From: Lunatimonas lonarensis
GTDB lineage: Bacteria > Bacteroidota > Bacteroidia > Cytophagales > Cyclobacteriaceae
Reading direction: 5' to 3'
DNA: 64,000 bases
Assembly (NCBI RefSeq): GCF_000390185.1
Contig: NZ_AQHR01000041.1
Span: forward strand, 1-64,000
Each line of letters begins with the position of its first letter. The stretch's first letter is position 1. Both the position numbers and the translations under genes were made by a program. The notes beneath the pieces are model-generated. The model made no database searches and was not told the DNA's origin. It saw only the letters and a program-made list of their open reading frames with translations. Below are positions 13,969 through 23,634 of the stretch, piece after piece.

Positions 13969-15762
13969 GTGAATCCATTATTTCCCAGTCCAGACAAACA
14001 GTTAAAAATAATAAAGAAAATCTTTGATCTAAACGCATATATCCTCCAGCTTTCAATTTTTCTGGCTTTTGGATTTGTAATCGCTAATCTAGGTTATGGA
14101 GAAATTATTCAAACCGGTCAGTACGGGATGTTTTTTGAAGGTTTATTGTTTTTTCTCGTGGTACTTTTTTCCCTTAGAATCTTTTCTAAACGTGAGGTGT
14201 ATAGTAACCCCCGACTGATAATTGAAATATTATTGATTCTATGCCTACTTGCAAGTGCTATCCTTCATTTAAACATTTTTTTGGAGGATTTTCCAATAAT
14301 CAAAAGCTGGACATCTGTTTTTACAAATGTAATAGTGTCTATTCTATTTGTAATTGAGCTTAGCAAACTGACACTTTCAGTTAATCAATTGAAAATCCAC
14401 CCTGCTCTGGTGTTTATTTTAAGTTTTTTAGTTGTCATAATTATTGGAACAGGGTTACTTTTGCTTCCCAATGCAAGCAACGAAGGTATTAGCCTAATTG
14501 ACGCCTTATTTACTTCCACATCGGCAGTCTGCGTTACCGGATTAATCGTTTTAGATACTTCCTCAGATTTTACATTTTTGGGCCAGTTCATAATTATGAT
14601 TCTATTTCAGGTTGGTGGATTGGGAATGATGACCTTCACTTCATTTTTTGGTTTTTTCTTTAAAGGCTCTTACTCCTTACAAAACCAGTTGTTTTTAAAA
14701 GATTACATCAACGAAGATAATATTGGTGCTATCAATTCCACTTTGTTAAAAATTATTTTATTCACACTAATTACTGAAGGGGTTGCTGCCCTTTTGATTT
14801 TCAAAGTAATTGATCAAGGGCTTTTTGATAGTACAGGTGACCAGGTATTTTTCTCGGTTTTTCACGCCATTTCCGGGTTTTGCAATGCCGGGTTTTCCAT
14901 TCTTGGAGATGGACTTTATGAGGTCGGTTTTAGAGAAGAATATACAGTTCATTTGATTATCGCTTTTACGATTATTTTGGGAGGGATTGGTTTTCCTGTA
15001 GTGCTTGGATACTTTAACTACCTCAAACATGTGGCTGTAGATACTACTAAAATGATAGCCAAGGAAAAAGCATATGAACACGCACCTAGAGTTGTGAATG
15101 TCAACATACGCCTGATCGTCTATACTACAGGTATTTTACTGTTGATTGGTTTTGTAACCTATTGGATTTTTGAGTCTAACCATACCCTAGCGGGTCTATC
15201 GGGATATGGAAAGTTTGTAACTGCTTTTTTTGGGACTGTCACGCCTCGAACTGCTGGATTTAATACTGTAGATATGTCTGCATTAGCTTTACCAACTATT
15301 CTGATTTATCTTATTCTGATGTGGATAGGTGCATCCCCAGGATCTACAGGAGGAGGACTGAAAACAAGCACAATTGCAGTAGCAGTATTGAATGTGGTCA
15401 GTATTGCAAAAGGAAAAGACCGAGTTGAAATATTTAAAAGGCAGATTGGAGGAGAAACCCTCAGAAAAGCATTTGCAGTTATCGTTTTGTCCTTTTTAGT
15501 GATTGGACTTGGGGTATTTTTGGTGCTTCTTTTTGATCCCCAAATGCCATTGGTCAGTGTTGCTTTCGAAATTTTCTCTGCGTTTTCAACTGTAGGACTA
15601 AGCCTGGGTATCACGGGAGATTTATCCACTGGAAGTAAAATTGTGGTTACAGTAATTATGTTTCTGGGAAGGGTAGGTACCCTTACAGTGTTGGTGGCAT
15701 TTGTCCGGAAAGCGAGAACATTACGCTATAAATATCCAGAAGAGGGAGTATTCATTACATAA
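13969..15762 (+). CDS. trkH: Potassium channel subunit of TrkH/KtrB type
   Basis: This 597-residue membrane protein starts at a GTG (13969). It has an extra N-terminal membrane region of about 140 residues, then the four-repeat M1-P-M2 fold of TrkH/KtrB cation channels. The selectivity-filter loops, one per repeat, can be read as TSAVCVTGL, ISGFCNAGFS, TVTPRTAGF and SAFSTVGLS, each with its conserved glycine. GASPGSTGGGLKTST precedes the last repeat. It should form the membrane pore for K+ uptake and work with the TrkA-type gating protein encoded 12 bases downstream. This is the first gene of an AT-rich potassium island. Confidence 0.9.
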   Translation: MNPLFPSPDKQLKIIKKIFDLNAYILQLSIFLAFGFVIANLGYGEIIQTGQYGMFFEGLLFFLVVLFSLRIFSKREVYSNPRLIIEILLILCLLASAILHLNIFLEDFPIIKSWTSVFTNVIVSILFVIELSKLTLSVNQLKIHPALVFILSFLVVIIIGTGLLLLPNASNEGISLIDALFTSTSAVCVTGLIVLDTSSDFTFLGQFIIMILFQVGGLGMMTFTSFFGFFFKGSYSLQNQLFLKDYINEDNIGAINSTLLKIILFTLITEGVAALLIFKVIDQGLFDSTGDQVFFSVFHAISGFCNAGFSILGDGLYEVGFREEYTVHLIIAFTIILGGIGFPVVLGYFNYLKHVAVDTTKMIAKEKAYEHAPRVVNVNIRLIVYTTGILLLIGFVTYWIFESNHTLAGLSGYGKFVTAFFGTVTPRTAGFNTVDMSALALPTILIYLILMWIGASPGSTGGGLKTSTIAVAVLNVVSIAKGKDRVEIFKRQIGGETLRKAFAVIVLSFLVIGLGVFLVLLFDPQMPLVSVAFEIFSAFSTVGLSLGITGDLSTGSKIVVTVIMFLGRVGTLTVLVAFVRKARTLRYKYPEEGVFIT

Positions 15763-15774
15763 AATCAAAAAATC

Positions 15775-16464
15775 ATGAAATATATAATTGTAGGATTGGG
15801 GAATTTTGGTGGCCACCTAGCCGCACGATTGACCAGTTATGGACATGAAGTCATCGGTATTGATGCCAGTGAGGATAAAGTAGAAGCTGTAAAAGACAAA
15901 ATTACACATGCAATAGCTATGGACGCTACAGATATTCATGCAGTTAGAAATCTTCCATGTAAAGAAGCGGATGCAGTAATAATTGCCATTGGAGAAGATT
16001 TTGGGGCATCTATTATGGTTACAGCACTATTTAAACAATTAAATATTAAGCGGTTGATTTCTAGATCTATCAATAAAGTGCATGAAACTGTCATCCAAGC
16101 TATTGGAGTGGATGAAATTATTCATCCTGAGGAAGACTCTGCGGAGCGAATGGCTAAAAGTCTCCAGATGAAGGGGGTTATTGACTCTTTAGACGTATCG
16201 GATAACTACAATATCATCGAAGTAAAAGCACCGCAAAGGTATGTGGGACTCACCATTGCAGAAACAAAAATCCGTCAAGATTACAACATTAACATTCTTA
16301 CCTTAATCAAGATGGAAGAAAAACCCAATATTTTTGGAGTAAAGTCAAAAAGTAAAAAAGTAACAGGGGTGGTAACTGCCGAAACTAAAATTGAGGCAGG
16401 GGATATTTTATTATTGTTCGGTCATATTAATGATATTCGGGAAATATTGAGTTTGGAGGAATAA
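15775..16464 (+). CDS. trkA: TrkA/KtrA-type K+ channel regulatory subunit
   Basis: The 229-residue protein begins MKYIIVGLGNFGGHLA, the G-x-G-x-x-G dinucleotide-binding motif of an RCK (TrkA-N) domain, with the acidic residue for the ribose further on in IGIDASEDK. The N-terminal domain spans about 1-125; a TrkA-C (RCK-C) domain follows, ending in GDILLLFGHINDI. At one N plus one C domain it has the size of KtrA rather than the doubled TrkA of E. coli. It should sit on the cytoplasmic face of the channel encoded just upstream and gate it in response to nucleotides. Confidence 0.9.
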   Translation: MKYIIVGLGNFGGHLAARLTSYGHEVIGIDASEDKVEAVKDKITHAIAMDATDIHAVRNLPCKEADAVIIAIGEDFGASIMVTALFKQLNIKRLISRSINKVHETVIQAIGVDEIIHPEEDSAERMAKSLQMKGVIDSLDVSDNYNIIEVKAPQRYVGLTIAETKIRQDYNINILTLIKMEEKPNIFGVKSKSKKVTGVVTAETKIEAGDILLLFGHINDIREILSLEE

Positions 16465-16591
16465 GAATTGGGTTTGTTAACCTGAATAGATTGAAAAGAA
16501 AGTAAATAATTTTTAGTGTTGAGAATGCTATCTTCCAGCCAAGATATTTTAATCTTTACAGAAATCTACTGATTATAAAACCATATTTCAG

Positions 16592-17923
16592 ATGAAAATT
16601 AAAGTCCTTTTGATTGATGATGAAGAAAAACTTAGGAGTTTAACATCTAAGCTATTGGTTTATGAGGGTTATGATGTTTTTGAAGCTGGTAATATTGTTT
16701 CAGCAAACCAAAAAGTTGAATTGCATGTCCCTGATGTAGTACTGTGTGATGTGAAGCTTCCTGATGGAAACGGAGTGGATTTCTGTATAAAATCTAAAGA
16801 AAAATTTCCTGAAATAGAGTTTATTTTATTGACTGCATTTGGAAGAGTCCAAGATGGTGTAAAGGCTATTAAACATGGCGTTTTCGATTACCTGGTTAAG
16901 GGAGACGATAATGATAAGTTGATCCCTTTAATTGAAAAGGCATCCCAAAAAGCATTGCTTCAAAAAGAGCTTACCAAACTTAAAAGCAAACTATCTAAAC
17001 AATATAATTTTGATAGTATCTTAGGTAACAGTGAAAGAATCCAAGAGGCTAAAGCATTGGCTAGAAAAGTTTCCCAAAGTGATATTTCAATTTTACTTAC
17101 TGGAGCAACAGGGACAGGAAAGGAAGTTTTTGCTCAGGCTATTCATTATGAAGGTAAAAGGTCGGATAAAAGTTTTGTAGCTATTAACTGTAGCGCAATC
17201 AGTGGAGAAATTTTGGAGAGTGAATTATTCGGACATAAGGCTGGAGCTTTTACAGGAGCTGTATCGGATAAAAAAGGGCTGTTTGAGGAAGCCAACCTTG
17301 GCACTTTATTTCTAGATGAAATCGGTGAGATGCCATTAGAGCTACAAGCAAAACTTTTAAGAGTACTAGAGTCAGGTACTTTTATCAAAGTAGGAGATAC
17401 CAAAGAAAAACAAGTAAATGTTCGAATAATCGCTGCTACAAACCGCAATTTGGAAGAAGAAGTAACTGCTGGTAATTTTAGAGAAGACCTTTTGTATAGA
17501 CTGTCAGTAATCCAGATTCATCTCCCCTCACTATCAGAAAGAAGAACAGATATTCCAGAGTTAGTTGATCATTTTGTGAAAATATTCTCAGTGAAAGCAA
17601 ATACGAAAGTGAAGAAAATTTCTCCTGAATTTATTCGTGAAGTACAAAAATTACCTTTCAAAGGAAATATACGAGAACTAAGGAATTTAGTGGAACGTGC
17701 TGTCATTTTATGTGATGGAGATACCCTCACAACTGAACAGTTAGCCCCAAGCTACCAAAGAGAATTCAACGAGCCTGAGTCAATGACAATGGCATCTGCC
17801 GAAAAAGCTCAGATCATTCGGGTACTCAAACATGTCAATGGGAATAAAACACAAGCAGCAAAAGTTTTGGAAATTGGGCTGACAACACTTTACAAAAAAA
17901 TACATGATTTTGAAATAGAATGA
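16592..17923 (+). CDS. Sigma-54-dependent response regulator, NtrC family
   Basis: The 443-residue protein has a receiver domain (LIDDEEKLR, phosphoacceptor Asp near residue 53 in CDVKLPDG, TAFGRVQDGVKAI), then a sigma-54 AAA+ domain with Walker A GATGTGKE, the sigma-54 contact loop GAFTGA, Walker B LFLDEIGEMP and GNIRELRNLVERAV, and a C-terminal Fis-type helix-turn-helix (NGNKTQAAKVLEIGLTTLYK). It should activate sigma-54 promoters when phosphorylated. Its place between the Trk and Kdp genes, the absence of a KdpE-like gene, and the -24/-12 element before kdpF suggest it controls kdp and pairs with the kinase at 25982. It overlaps the next gene by four bases. Confidence 0.9.
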   Translation: MKIKVLLIDDEEKLRSLTSKLLVYEGYDVFEAGNIVSANQKVELHVPDVVLCDVKLPDGNGVDFCIKSKEKFPEIEFILLTAFGRVQDGVKAIKHGVFDYLVKGDDNDKLIPLIEKASQKALLQKELTKLKSKLSKQYNFDSILGNSERIQEAKALARKVSQSDISILLTGATGTGKEVFAQAIHYEGKRSDKSFVAINCSAISGEILESELFGHKAGAFTGAVSDKKGLFEEANLGTLFLDEIGEMPLELQAKLLRVLESGTFIKVGDTKEKQVNVRIIAATNRNLEEEVTAGNFREDLLYRLSVIQIHLPSLSERRTDIPELVDHFVKIFSVKANTKVKKISPEFIREVQKLPFKGNIRELRNLVERAVILCDGDTLTTEQLAPSYQREFNEPESMTMASAEKAQIIRVLKHVNGNKTQAAKVLEIGLTTLYKKIHDFEIE

Positions 17924-18909
17924 AAAAGGAATACTATATCCCAATCATAATCGGATGCCTTGTTTTAGCATTAGCACTTTTAAATACCTTTAAAAATAAA
18001 ACAATTCCTTACATTTTAATTGAAGGAGAGGCTCTTGGAACCTACTTTCAAATTCATTATCAGGGAGATAAAAATTTCAGTTTGGAAATCAATGAGTTTT
18101 TTGAAGCATACAATTTCTCTGCAAATACTTATATACCAGACTCTGAAATCTCAATTTTCAATCGTTTGGGAGAAATAGAGCTTTTAGAAGCGTCATACCT
18201 GCCAGAAATGTTAGATCTTGCTATTTTATACCATACCAAAACTGGTGGAGTGATTGATCCAACGATGATGCCATTGATCAATGCATGGGGTTTTGGCTTC
18301 GGAAATAGGACTACAATGACTCAACAAAAGGTTGATTCTTTGTTGACTTTGGTTTCAATTCATAATGTCGAAATTATGGAAGGCAAATTAATCAGTAAGA
18401 TTCCTGGAACTATGTTGGATTTTAGTGCAATGGGTGAAGGATTTGCTATTGATAAGCTTTCTGAACTGCTTATTTCCTATGGTGTGGAAAATTTTAAAGT
18501 AGAAATCGGCGGAGAAATGGGCTGTAAGGGCTTAAATCCAACAGGTGAGATTTGGAAAATAGGAATTGAATCACCTTATCCATCAGGTCCTAGGTTGTTG
18601 CATATTACATTATTAGATAATCAGGCGCTCAGTACATCTGGTAATTATAGAAAATACTATATAGATGAGAATGGTAATAAAAGAGTGCATATTATTGATC
18701 CTCAGTCGGGATTTCCAGTTTCACACAACTTGTTAAGTGCAACCATTAAAGCCCAAACAGCACTTGAAGCAGATGTTTTTGCAACAGCCTGTATGATTTG
18801 GGGGCCTGAAAAAGCCCGGTTTTTTATAGAAAATAACAAGGCAATCGAAGGTTTCTTGGTTTATGAGGAAAACTCCGAAATGAAAACTTGGACATCTTCA
18901 GGTCTATAA
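17920..18909 (+). CDS. apbE: ApbE-like FAD:protein FMN transferase
   Basis: The 329-residue protein has an N-terminal membrane anchor (YIPIIIGCLVLALALL) and the ApbE fold: GEALGTYFQIHYQG, DFSAMGEGFAIDKLS, EIGGEMGCKG, STSGNYRKYY and HIIDPQSGFPV, the last being the usual ApbE histidine-aspartate region. ApbE enzymes move FMN from FAD to a Thr or Ser of target proteins at the membrane. It overlaps the response regulator by ATGA at 17920-17923, so the two are co-translated; why flavinylation should be linked to potassium control is unclear, and no FMN-binding-domain target is encoded nearby. Confidence 0.85.
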   Translation: MKKEYYIPIIIGCLVLALALLNTFKNKTIPYILIEGEALGTYFQIHYQGDKNFSLEINEFFEAYNFSANTYIPDSEISIFNRLGEIELLEASYLPEMLDLAILYHTKTGGVIDPTMMPLINAWGFGFGNRTTMTQQKVDSLLTLVSIHNVEIMEGKLISKIPGTMLDFSAMGEGFAIDKLSELLISYGVENFKVEIGGEMGCKGLNPTGEIWKIGIESPYPSGPRLLHITLLDNQALSTSGNYRKYYIDENGNKRVHIIDPQSGFPVSHNLLSATIKAQTALEADVFATACMIWGPEKARFFIENNKAIEGFLVYEENSEMKTWTSSGL

Positions 18910-18952
18910 ATATTTTTCTCAAATTTGTCCTACCCCTTCCATTTTTGAAATC

Positions 18953-18978
18953 AACCCTTCGGAATCCGAAGGGTTTTG
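18953..18978 (+). terminator. Terminator after apbE
   Basis: AACCCTTCGGA and TCCGAAGGGTT form a near-perfect inverted repeat followed by TTT. It separates the regulator-apbE unit from the kdp unit. Confidence 0.7.
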
Positions 18979-19070
18979 ACTGTTTAAGAACTCCTCTCAA
19001 CTTTAATTTAATTTTTTAATGGACTGGTAATCAGCATCATGAAGATCTAAGTTGGATTTTTTTCAAAATA

Positions 19071-19085
19071 GGTTCATGACTTGCC
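19071..19085 (+). promoter_or_regulatory. Candidate sigma-54 promoter of the kdp operon
   Basis: The sequence GGTTCATGACTTGC has GG (19071-19072) and GC (19083-19084) separated by exactly ten bases, the fixed -24/-12 spacing, with the C of CAC and TTGC of the consensus TGGCACN5TTGC kept. Transcription would begin near 19096, just before the 30-codon gene at 19107. An NtrC-type activator is encoded nearby. Confidence 0.6.
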
Positions 19086-19106
19086 AAAGACTTTTTAAAA
19101 AAAATT

Positions 19107-19199
19107 ATGAACGGAATCATAGCCATAGGCATGTTACTGCTCGGAGTAGCAGTATTGTCAGCAATTTTCAAAACCATCAAGTTCTTTGATGATCTCTAA
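19107..19199 (+). CDS. Small membrane peptide upstream of kdpF
   Basis: A 30-codon open frame from ATG 19107 to TAA 19199 encodes a single hydrophobic helix (GIIAIGMLLLGVAVLSAIF) followed by KTIKFFDDL. It begins about 22 bases after the candidate sigma-54 promoter and 23 bases before kdpF, so it would be the first gene of the kdp message. Its composition and helix plus charged tail are those of a genuine small membrane protein, but I do not recognise it. It might be a second KdpF-like lipid-mimic subunit or a regulatory peptide; both ideas are inference. Confidence 0.55.
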   Translation: MNGIIAIGMLLLGVAVLSAIFKTIKFFDDL

Positions 19200-19222
19200 C
19201 ATTAACTTCTCAATTTGATAAT

Positions 19223-19300
19223 ATGATACTTATACTAATCTCATCCCTTCTAGCATGCGCATACCTTACTTATGCGATTATGAAACCTGAAAAATTTTAA
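19223..19300 (+). CDS. kdpF: KdpF, small stabilising subunit of the K+ ATPase
   Basis: A 25-residue peptide MILILISSLLACAYLTYAIM followed by KPEKF. The one-helix form with YLxYAxxxPEKF at the end is diagnostic of KdpF, the small subunit that stabilises KdpABC in the membrane. It ends three bases before kdpA. Confidence 0.9.
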   Translation: MILILISSLLACAYLTYAIMKPEKF

Positions 19301-19303
19301 ACC

Positions 19304-21001
19304 ATGAATACAGAAATTATAGGTGTAATCTTCATCTTCCTGCTTTCCTTACTACTAGCATGGCCATTGGGGAAGTATATGGTCAAAATATTTAAAGGAG
19401 AACGCGTATGGTCTGACTTTATGTCGCCCATAGAAAAATGGATTTTTAGGATTTCCGGCGTGAATCCTGATCAAAAACTCGATTGGAAAGACAATATGAA
19501 AGCGCTTGTTGTCATCAACATTGGCTTTTTTGTCGTAGCCTTTCTTTTCTTGGTGTTGCAATCCTTTCATCCCTTTTGGAATCCCAATGGATTTGAAAAT
19601 TGGGAGCCAACCTTGGCCTTTAATACCGCTGTCAGCTTTACCACCAATACCAACCTCCAACATTACAGTGGAGAAAGCGGAGCCTCTTATTACACACAAC
19701 TTCTGGTTTTCTGTTGGTTGCAATTTGTAAGTGCTGGGACAGGAATAGCAGCTTGTGCGCTTTTATTTCAAGGATTGATTAATCGCTCTACATCTGAACT
19801 TGGAAATTTTTACAATCTAATGGTTAAAAGCTGTACCAGAATACTGCTTCCGCTATCAGTAATTCTGGCAATAATTCTGATGGCCAACGGCACACCTTCT
19901 AACTTTGAAGCATTACAAGAGGTCCAAACTTTGGAAGGTGAATCGCAATTGGTCGCAGCGGGTCCTGCAGCTCCAATGGTTGCAATTAAACAAATGGGGA
20001 CTAATGGAGGAGGTTTCTTTGGTCCTAACTCTACCCACCCATTCGAGAATCCCAATTACCTAACCAACATAGCTGAAAATATTGCTATCCTGTTAATTCC
20101 TATGGCATTGGTTTTTGCTTTTGGATTTTATACAGATAGAAAAAGACTTGCCTTAGTATTCATTGGGGTGATGTCTATCTTGTTTGTTTCATTTACGGCA
20201 ATTTCAATTAGTCAGGAATTATCAGGCAATCCTGAGTTTACAAAACTGGGATTGTCCGATCCAACAAATCTGGAAGGAAAGGAAGTTCGATTTGGTGCAG
20301 CAGCGTCTTCACTTTGGGGAGTTTCTACTACCTCAACCTCTAATGGCTCTGTCAATTCCATGCACGATAGCCACACACCACTGTCCGGAGGTATTTTCTT
20401 GTTGGATATGTTTATCAATGCCATATATGGAGGAGTGGGAGTTGGATTTATAAACTTCTTTGTATTTGTAATAGTGGCCGTTTTCATTGCAGGCTTGATG
20501 ATCGGGCGTACTCCTGAATTTATGGGTAAAAAAATCGAAGCCAGAGAAATAAAAATTGCAGCCTTGATTGTGATTTTACATCCTTTCCTAATCCTTACAG
20601 GAACAGCCATTTCAAGTTATTTAGCAGCAAAAAATCCAGCACTTTATACGGATTGGATACATAACCCCGGATTTCATGGACTATCAGAAATGCTGTATGA
20701 ATTCACATCAGCATCTGCCAACAATGGGTCAGGCTTTGAAGGCCTGAATGACGATACACCTTTTTGGAATATTATGACCGGTATAGTCATGTTATTGGGT
20801 AGGTTTTTACCCATTATAGGTCCTTTGGCAATTGTTGGTTCGCTTGCCCTAAAAAAGACAGTTCCAGAGTCTTCTGGAAGTTTAAAGTTGGAGACACCTA
20901 CTTTTGGAGCCGTTCTTTTATCAGTCATCCTAATTGTCGCAGCTTTGGCATTCTTCCCAGTGATGGCGTTAGGTCCAATTGCTGAATTCTTTTCCTTTTA
21001 A
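19304..21001 (+). CDS. kdpA: KdpA, K+-binding channel subunit of the high-affinity K+ ATPase
   Basis: The 565-residue polytopic protein matches KdpA in length and motifs: [17 protein letters not shown] in the first pore loop, [18 protein letters not shown] in the second, [15 protein letters not shown] in the third and [12 protein letters not shown] in the fourth. These loops form the selectivity filter, and KdpA takes K+ from outside and passes it to KdpB. It lies 3 bases after kdpF and 11 bases before kdpB. Codon use is AT-rich like the rest of the island. Confidence 0.97.
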   Translation: MNTEIIGVIFIFLLSLLLAWPLGKYMVKIFKGERVWSDFMSPIEKWIFRISGVNPDQKLDWKDNMKALVVINIGFFVVAFLFLVLQSFHPFWNPNGFENWEPTLAFNTAVSFTTNTNLQHYSGESGASYYTQLLVFCWLQFVSAGTGIAACALLFQGLINRSTSELGNFYNLMVKSCTRILLPLSVILAIILMANGTPSNFEALQEVQTLEGESQLVAAGPAAPMVAIKQMGTNGGGFFGPNSTHPFENPNYLTNIAENIAILLIPMALVFAFGFYTDRKRLALVFIGVMSILFVSFTAISISQELSGNPEFTKLGLSDPTNLEGKEVRFGAAASSLWGVSTTSTSNGSVNSMHDSHTPLSGGIFLLDMFINAIYGGVGVGFINFFVFVIVAVFIAGLMIGRTPEFMGKKIEAREIKIAALIVILHPFLILTGTAISSYLAAKNPALYTDWIHNPGFHGLSEMLYEFTSASANNGSGFEGLNDDTPFWNIMTGIVMLLGRFLPIIGPLAIVGSLALKKTVPESSGSLKLETPTFGAVLLSVILIVAALAFFPVMALGPIAEFFSF

Positions 21002-21012
21002 ATGAAATATCG

Positions 21013-23034
21013 ATGAAAAACAATACTAATTCATTTGATTTTTCCACTGCAATGAAACAAGCAGTAGTGAAATTGAATCCATCCCTGATGATCAAAAATC
21101 CGGTAATGTTTACCGTTGAACTTGGGACTTTAATCATGCTTGTGGTGACAATAGTCTCCTTGGTTTCCCAAAATGATTTTCTGGGTTCTTTTGGATACAA
21201 CCTAGTGATCACGTTATTACTATTTCTAACTGTATTATTGGGAAATTTTGCAGAAGCTGTGGCAGAAGCACGAGGAAAAGCCCAAGCTGATACCTTAAGA
21301 AAAACAAGACAGGACACCCCTGCACGTATATTGCGAAACGACCAGGAAGAGATTGTCAGTTGTTCAATTTTAACCAAAGGTGATGTCTTTGTTTGTGAGG
21401 CTGGCGATCTTATTCCTGCTGATGGGGAACTGATAGAGGGTTTGGCATCTATTGATGAATCTGCCATTACGGGAGAATCTGCACCTGTAATCAGAGAAGC
21501 TGGATCGGATCAAAATACGGTCATAGGTGGTACTAGAGTGTTGAGTGACCGGATTGTTGTAAGGGTCAGTTCCAATCCAGGCGAAAGTTTTTTGGATAAA
21601 ATGATCAGTTTGGTGGAAGGGGCCAACAGGCAGAAAACACCCAATGAAATAGCACTCACCATATTGTTAGCAGCCTTTACCTTAGTCTTTCTAATTGTGA
21701 CCGTTACGCTAAAACCTTTTGCTGATTTTTTAAATATCAGCTTGTCTTTAGCAGCCTTGATTTCATTGTTTGTGTGCCTGATTCCAACAACTATTGGCGG
21801 ACTGCTCTCAGCAATTGGCATTGCAGGTATGGACAGAGCGCTCAAAGCCAATATCATTGCCAAATCCGGAAAAGCTGTAGAAACCGCCGGTGATATAGAT
21901 GTTTTATTATTGGATAAAACAGGAACAATCACCATAGGAAATAGGAAGGCTACCGCTTTTGTACCTGCACCTGATACAGCTCGTGAGGAAATGGTTGAAG
22001 CATCTGTATTGAGTTCATTAGCAGACACTACTCCTGAGGGTAAATCAGTAGTTGAATTAGCTAAGAAAAAGGATCAGTTTGAACTCTCAGTGCCCCAAGA
22101 TGCACAGTTTATAAACTTTACCGCAGAAACAAGAATGAGCGGTGTTGATCTTTCGGAAAATGTAAAAATCAGAAAGGGGGCTTGGGATGCCATTAAAAAA
22201 TGGGCTGATCAATCTTCCAATGAAACGATCACCTTCTTGGAAAAGGAAGTTGCTAAAATAGCTGAAAAAGGAGGAACTCCCTTGGCAGTTGCTGTTGATA
22301 AAAAAGCCATAGGGGTTATTCAATTGGAGGATATAATCAAACCTGGAATACAACAGCGATTTGATAGGCTCAGAAAGATGGGAGTAAAGACTGTCATGGT
22401 CACAGGTGATAATCCACTTACTGCCAAATTTATTGCAAACCTGGCGGGTGTGGATGATTTTATCGCTGAGGCTAAACCTGAGGATAAAATGAATTACATC
22501 AAAAGAGAACAAGCGGAGGGCAAATTAGTAGCCATGATGGGGGATGGCACCAATGACGCACCGGCTTTGGCCCAGGCAGATGTGGGTGTTGCCATGAACT
22601 CTGGTACCCAAGCTGCTAAGGAAGCAGCCAACATGGTAGACTTGGATTCTGATCCTACAAAATTACTGGAGGTGGTAGAAATCGGTAAACAGCTACTGAT
22701 CACCCGAGGCAATATCACAACATTTTCCATTGCGAATGATGTTGCCAAATATTTCGCCATAGTTCCGGCATTATTTGCGGCGTCCATTCCTGGTCTTGCA
22801 GCCCTTGATCTTATGAATTTGGGCAGCCCGCAATCAGCCATCCTTTCTGCCGTGATTTTCAATGCCTTAATCATCCCTGCTTTAATTCCATTAGCACTTA
22901 AAGGCTCAAAATATAGGCCTATTGGGGCCTCGGCTCTACTAAGTAGAAACCTATTAATCTATGGTCTAGGAGGTATTATTTTACCTTTTATTGGAATTAA
23001 AGCCATAGATACTATAGTCTCATTATTCATATAA
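21013..23034 (+). CDS. kdpB: KdpB, catalytic P-type ATPase subunit
   Basis: The 673-residue protein has all P-type ATPase landmarks: the TGES motif of the actuator domain ([11 protein letters not shown]), the phosphorylation site DKTGTIT (Asp near residue 297), [11 protein letters not shown] and [16 protein letters not shown] in the P domain. The TPEGKSVV block is typical of KdpB. It hydrolyses ATP and drives K+ import with KdpA and KdpC. Intact, of normal length, with no unusual changes. Confidence 0.97.
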   Translation: MKNNTNSFDFSTAMKQAVVKLNPSLMIKNPVMFTVELGTLIMLVVTIVSLVSQNDFLGSFGYNLVITLLLFLTVLLGNFAEAVAEARGKAQADTLRKTRQDTPARILRNDQEEIVSCSILTKGDVFVCEAGDLIPADGELIEGLASIDESAITGESAPVIREAGSDQNTVIGGTRVLSDRIVVRVSSNPGESFLDKMISLVEGANRQKTPNEIALTILLAAFTLVFLIVTVTLKPFADFLNISLSLAALISLFVCLIPTTIGGLLSAIGIAGMDRALKANIIAKSGKAVETAGDIDVLLLDKTGTITIGNRKATAFVPAPDTAREEMVEASVLSSLADTTPEGKSVVELAKKKDQFELSVPQDAQFINFTAETRMSGVDLSENVKIRKGAWDAIKKWADQSSNETITFLEKEVAKIAEKGGTPLAVAVDKKAIGVIQLEDIIKPGIQQRFDRLRKMGVKTVMVTGDNPLTAKFIANLAGVDDFIAEAKPEDKMNYIKREQAEGKLVAMMGDGTNDAPALAQADVGVAMNSGTQAAKEAANMVDLDSDPTKLLEVVEIGKQLLITRGNITTFSIANDVAKYFAIVPALFAASIPGLAALDLMNLGSPQSAILSAVIFNALIIPALIPLALKGSKYRPIGASALLSRNLLIYGLGGIILPFIGIKAIDTIVSLFI

Positions 23035-23049
23035 TATCCAAAAAACAAT

Positions 23050-23616
23050 ATGATACGTCAAAGTATTTCAATCATACTGATTACACTAGTTCTGTTTGGA
23101 CTAATTTATCCTATCTCAATTTGGGGTATTGGAAAAATAATGCCTCACAGCGCCAATGGAAAACCAATAATTCTTGACGGAGAGTTAAGAGGTTTTGAAC
23201 ACATCGCCCAAAACTTCAGTAGCCAACATTATTTCTGGAGCAGGCCATCAGATGTGGATTATGACGCCTCTGACACAGGAGGGTCCAATTTCGGACCTAC
23301 AAATGAAATCTTCCTTTCTCAAGTGGAAGAACGAATCAACTATTTATTAGAAAACCATCCGGAAAAAAGTAAGGCAGATATTCCAATTGACTTGGTCACA
23401 GCCTCAGGTAGTGGATTGGATCCATACATCTCCTTGGATGCAGCCATTTTTCAGGCTAATAGGGTAGCCAATGCCCGAAATCTAGAACTCTCTCAAGTTA
23501 CTGAGCTTATATCAGAACACAACAAGGGAGCTTTATTTGGACTTTTTGGTCCAAAAGATATTGTTCATGTCCTTAAATTAAATTTAGCCTTGGACGAACT
23601 CACAAATAAAGATTAA
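23050..23616 (+). CDS. kdpC: KdpC, K+ ATPase accessory subunit
   Basis: The 188-residue protein has one N-terminal membrane helix (SISIILITLVLFGLIYPISI) and a soluble domain with the KdpC landmarks FWSRPSDVDYDASDTGGSN, ASGSGLDPYISLDAA and ARNLELSQVTEL. KdpC stabilises the complex. It follows kdpB by 15 bases and precedes the porin gene by 18 bases, so the cluster continues into the porin. Confidence 0.95.
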   Translation: MIRQSISIILITLVLFGLIYPISIWGIGKIMPHSANGKPIILDGELRGFEHIAQNFSSQHYFWSRPSDVDYDASDTGGSNFGPTNEIFLSQVEERINYLLENHPEKSKADIPIDLVTASGSGLDPYISLDAAIFQANRVANARNLELSQVTELISEHNKGALFGLFGPKDIVHVLKLNLALDELTNKD

Positions 23617-23634
23617 ACCACCAATTATTTTAAG

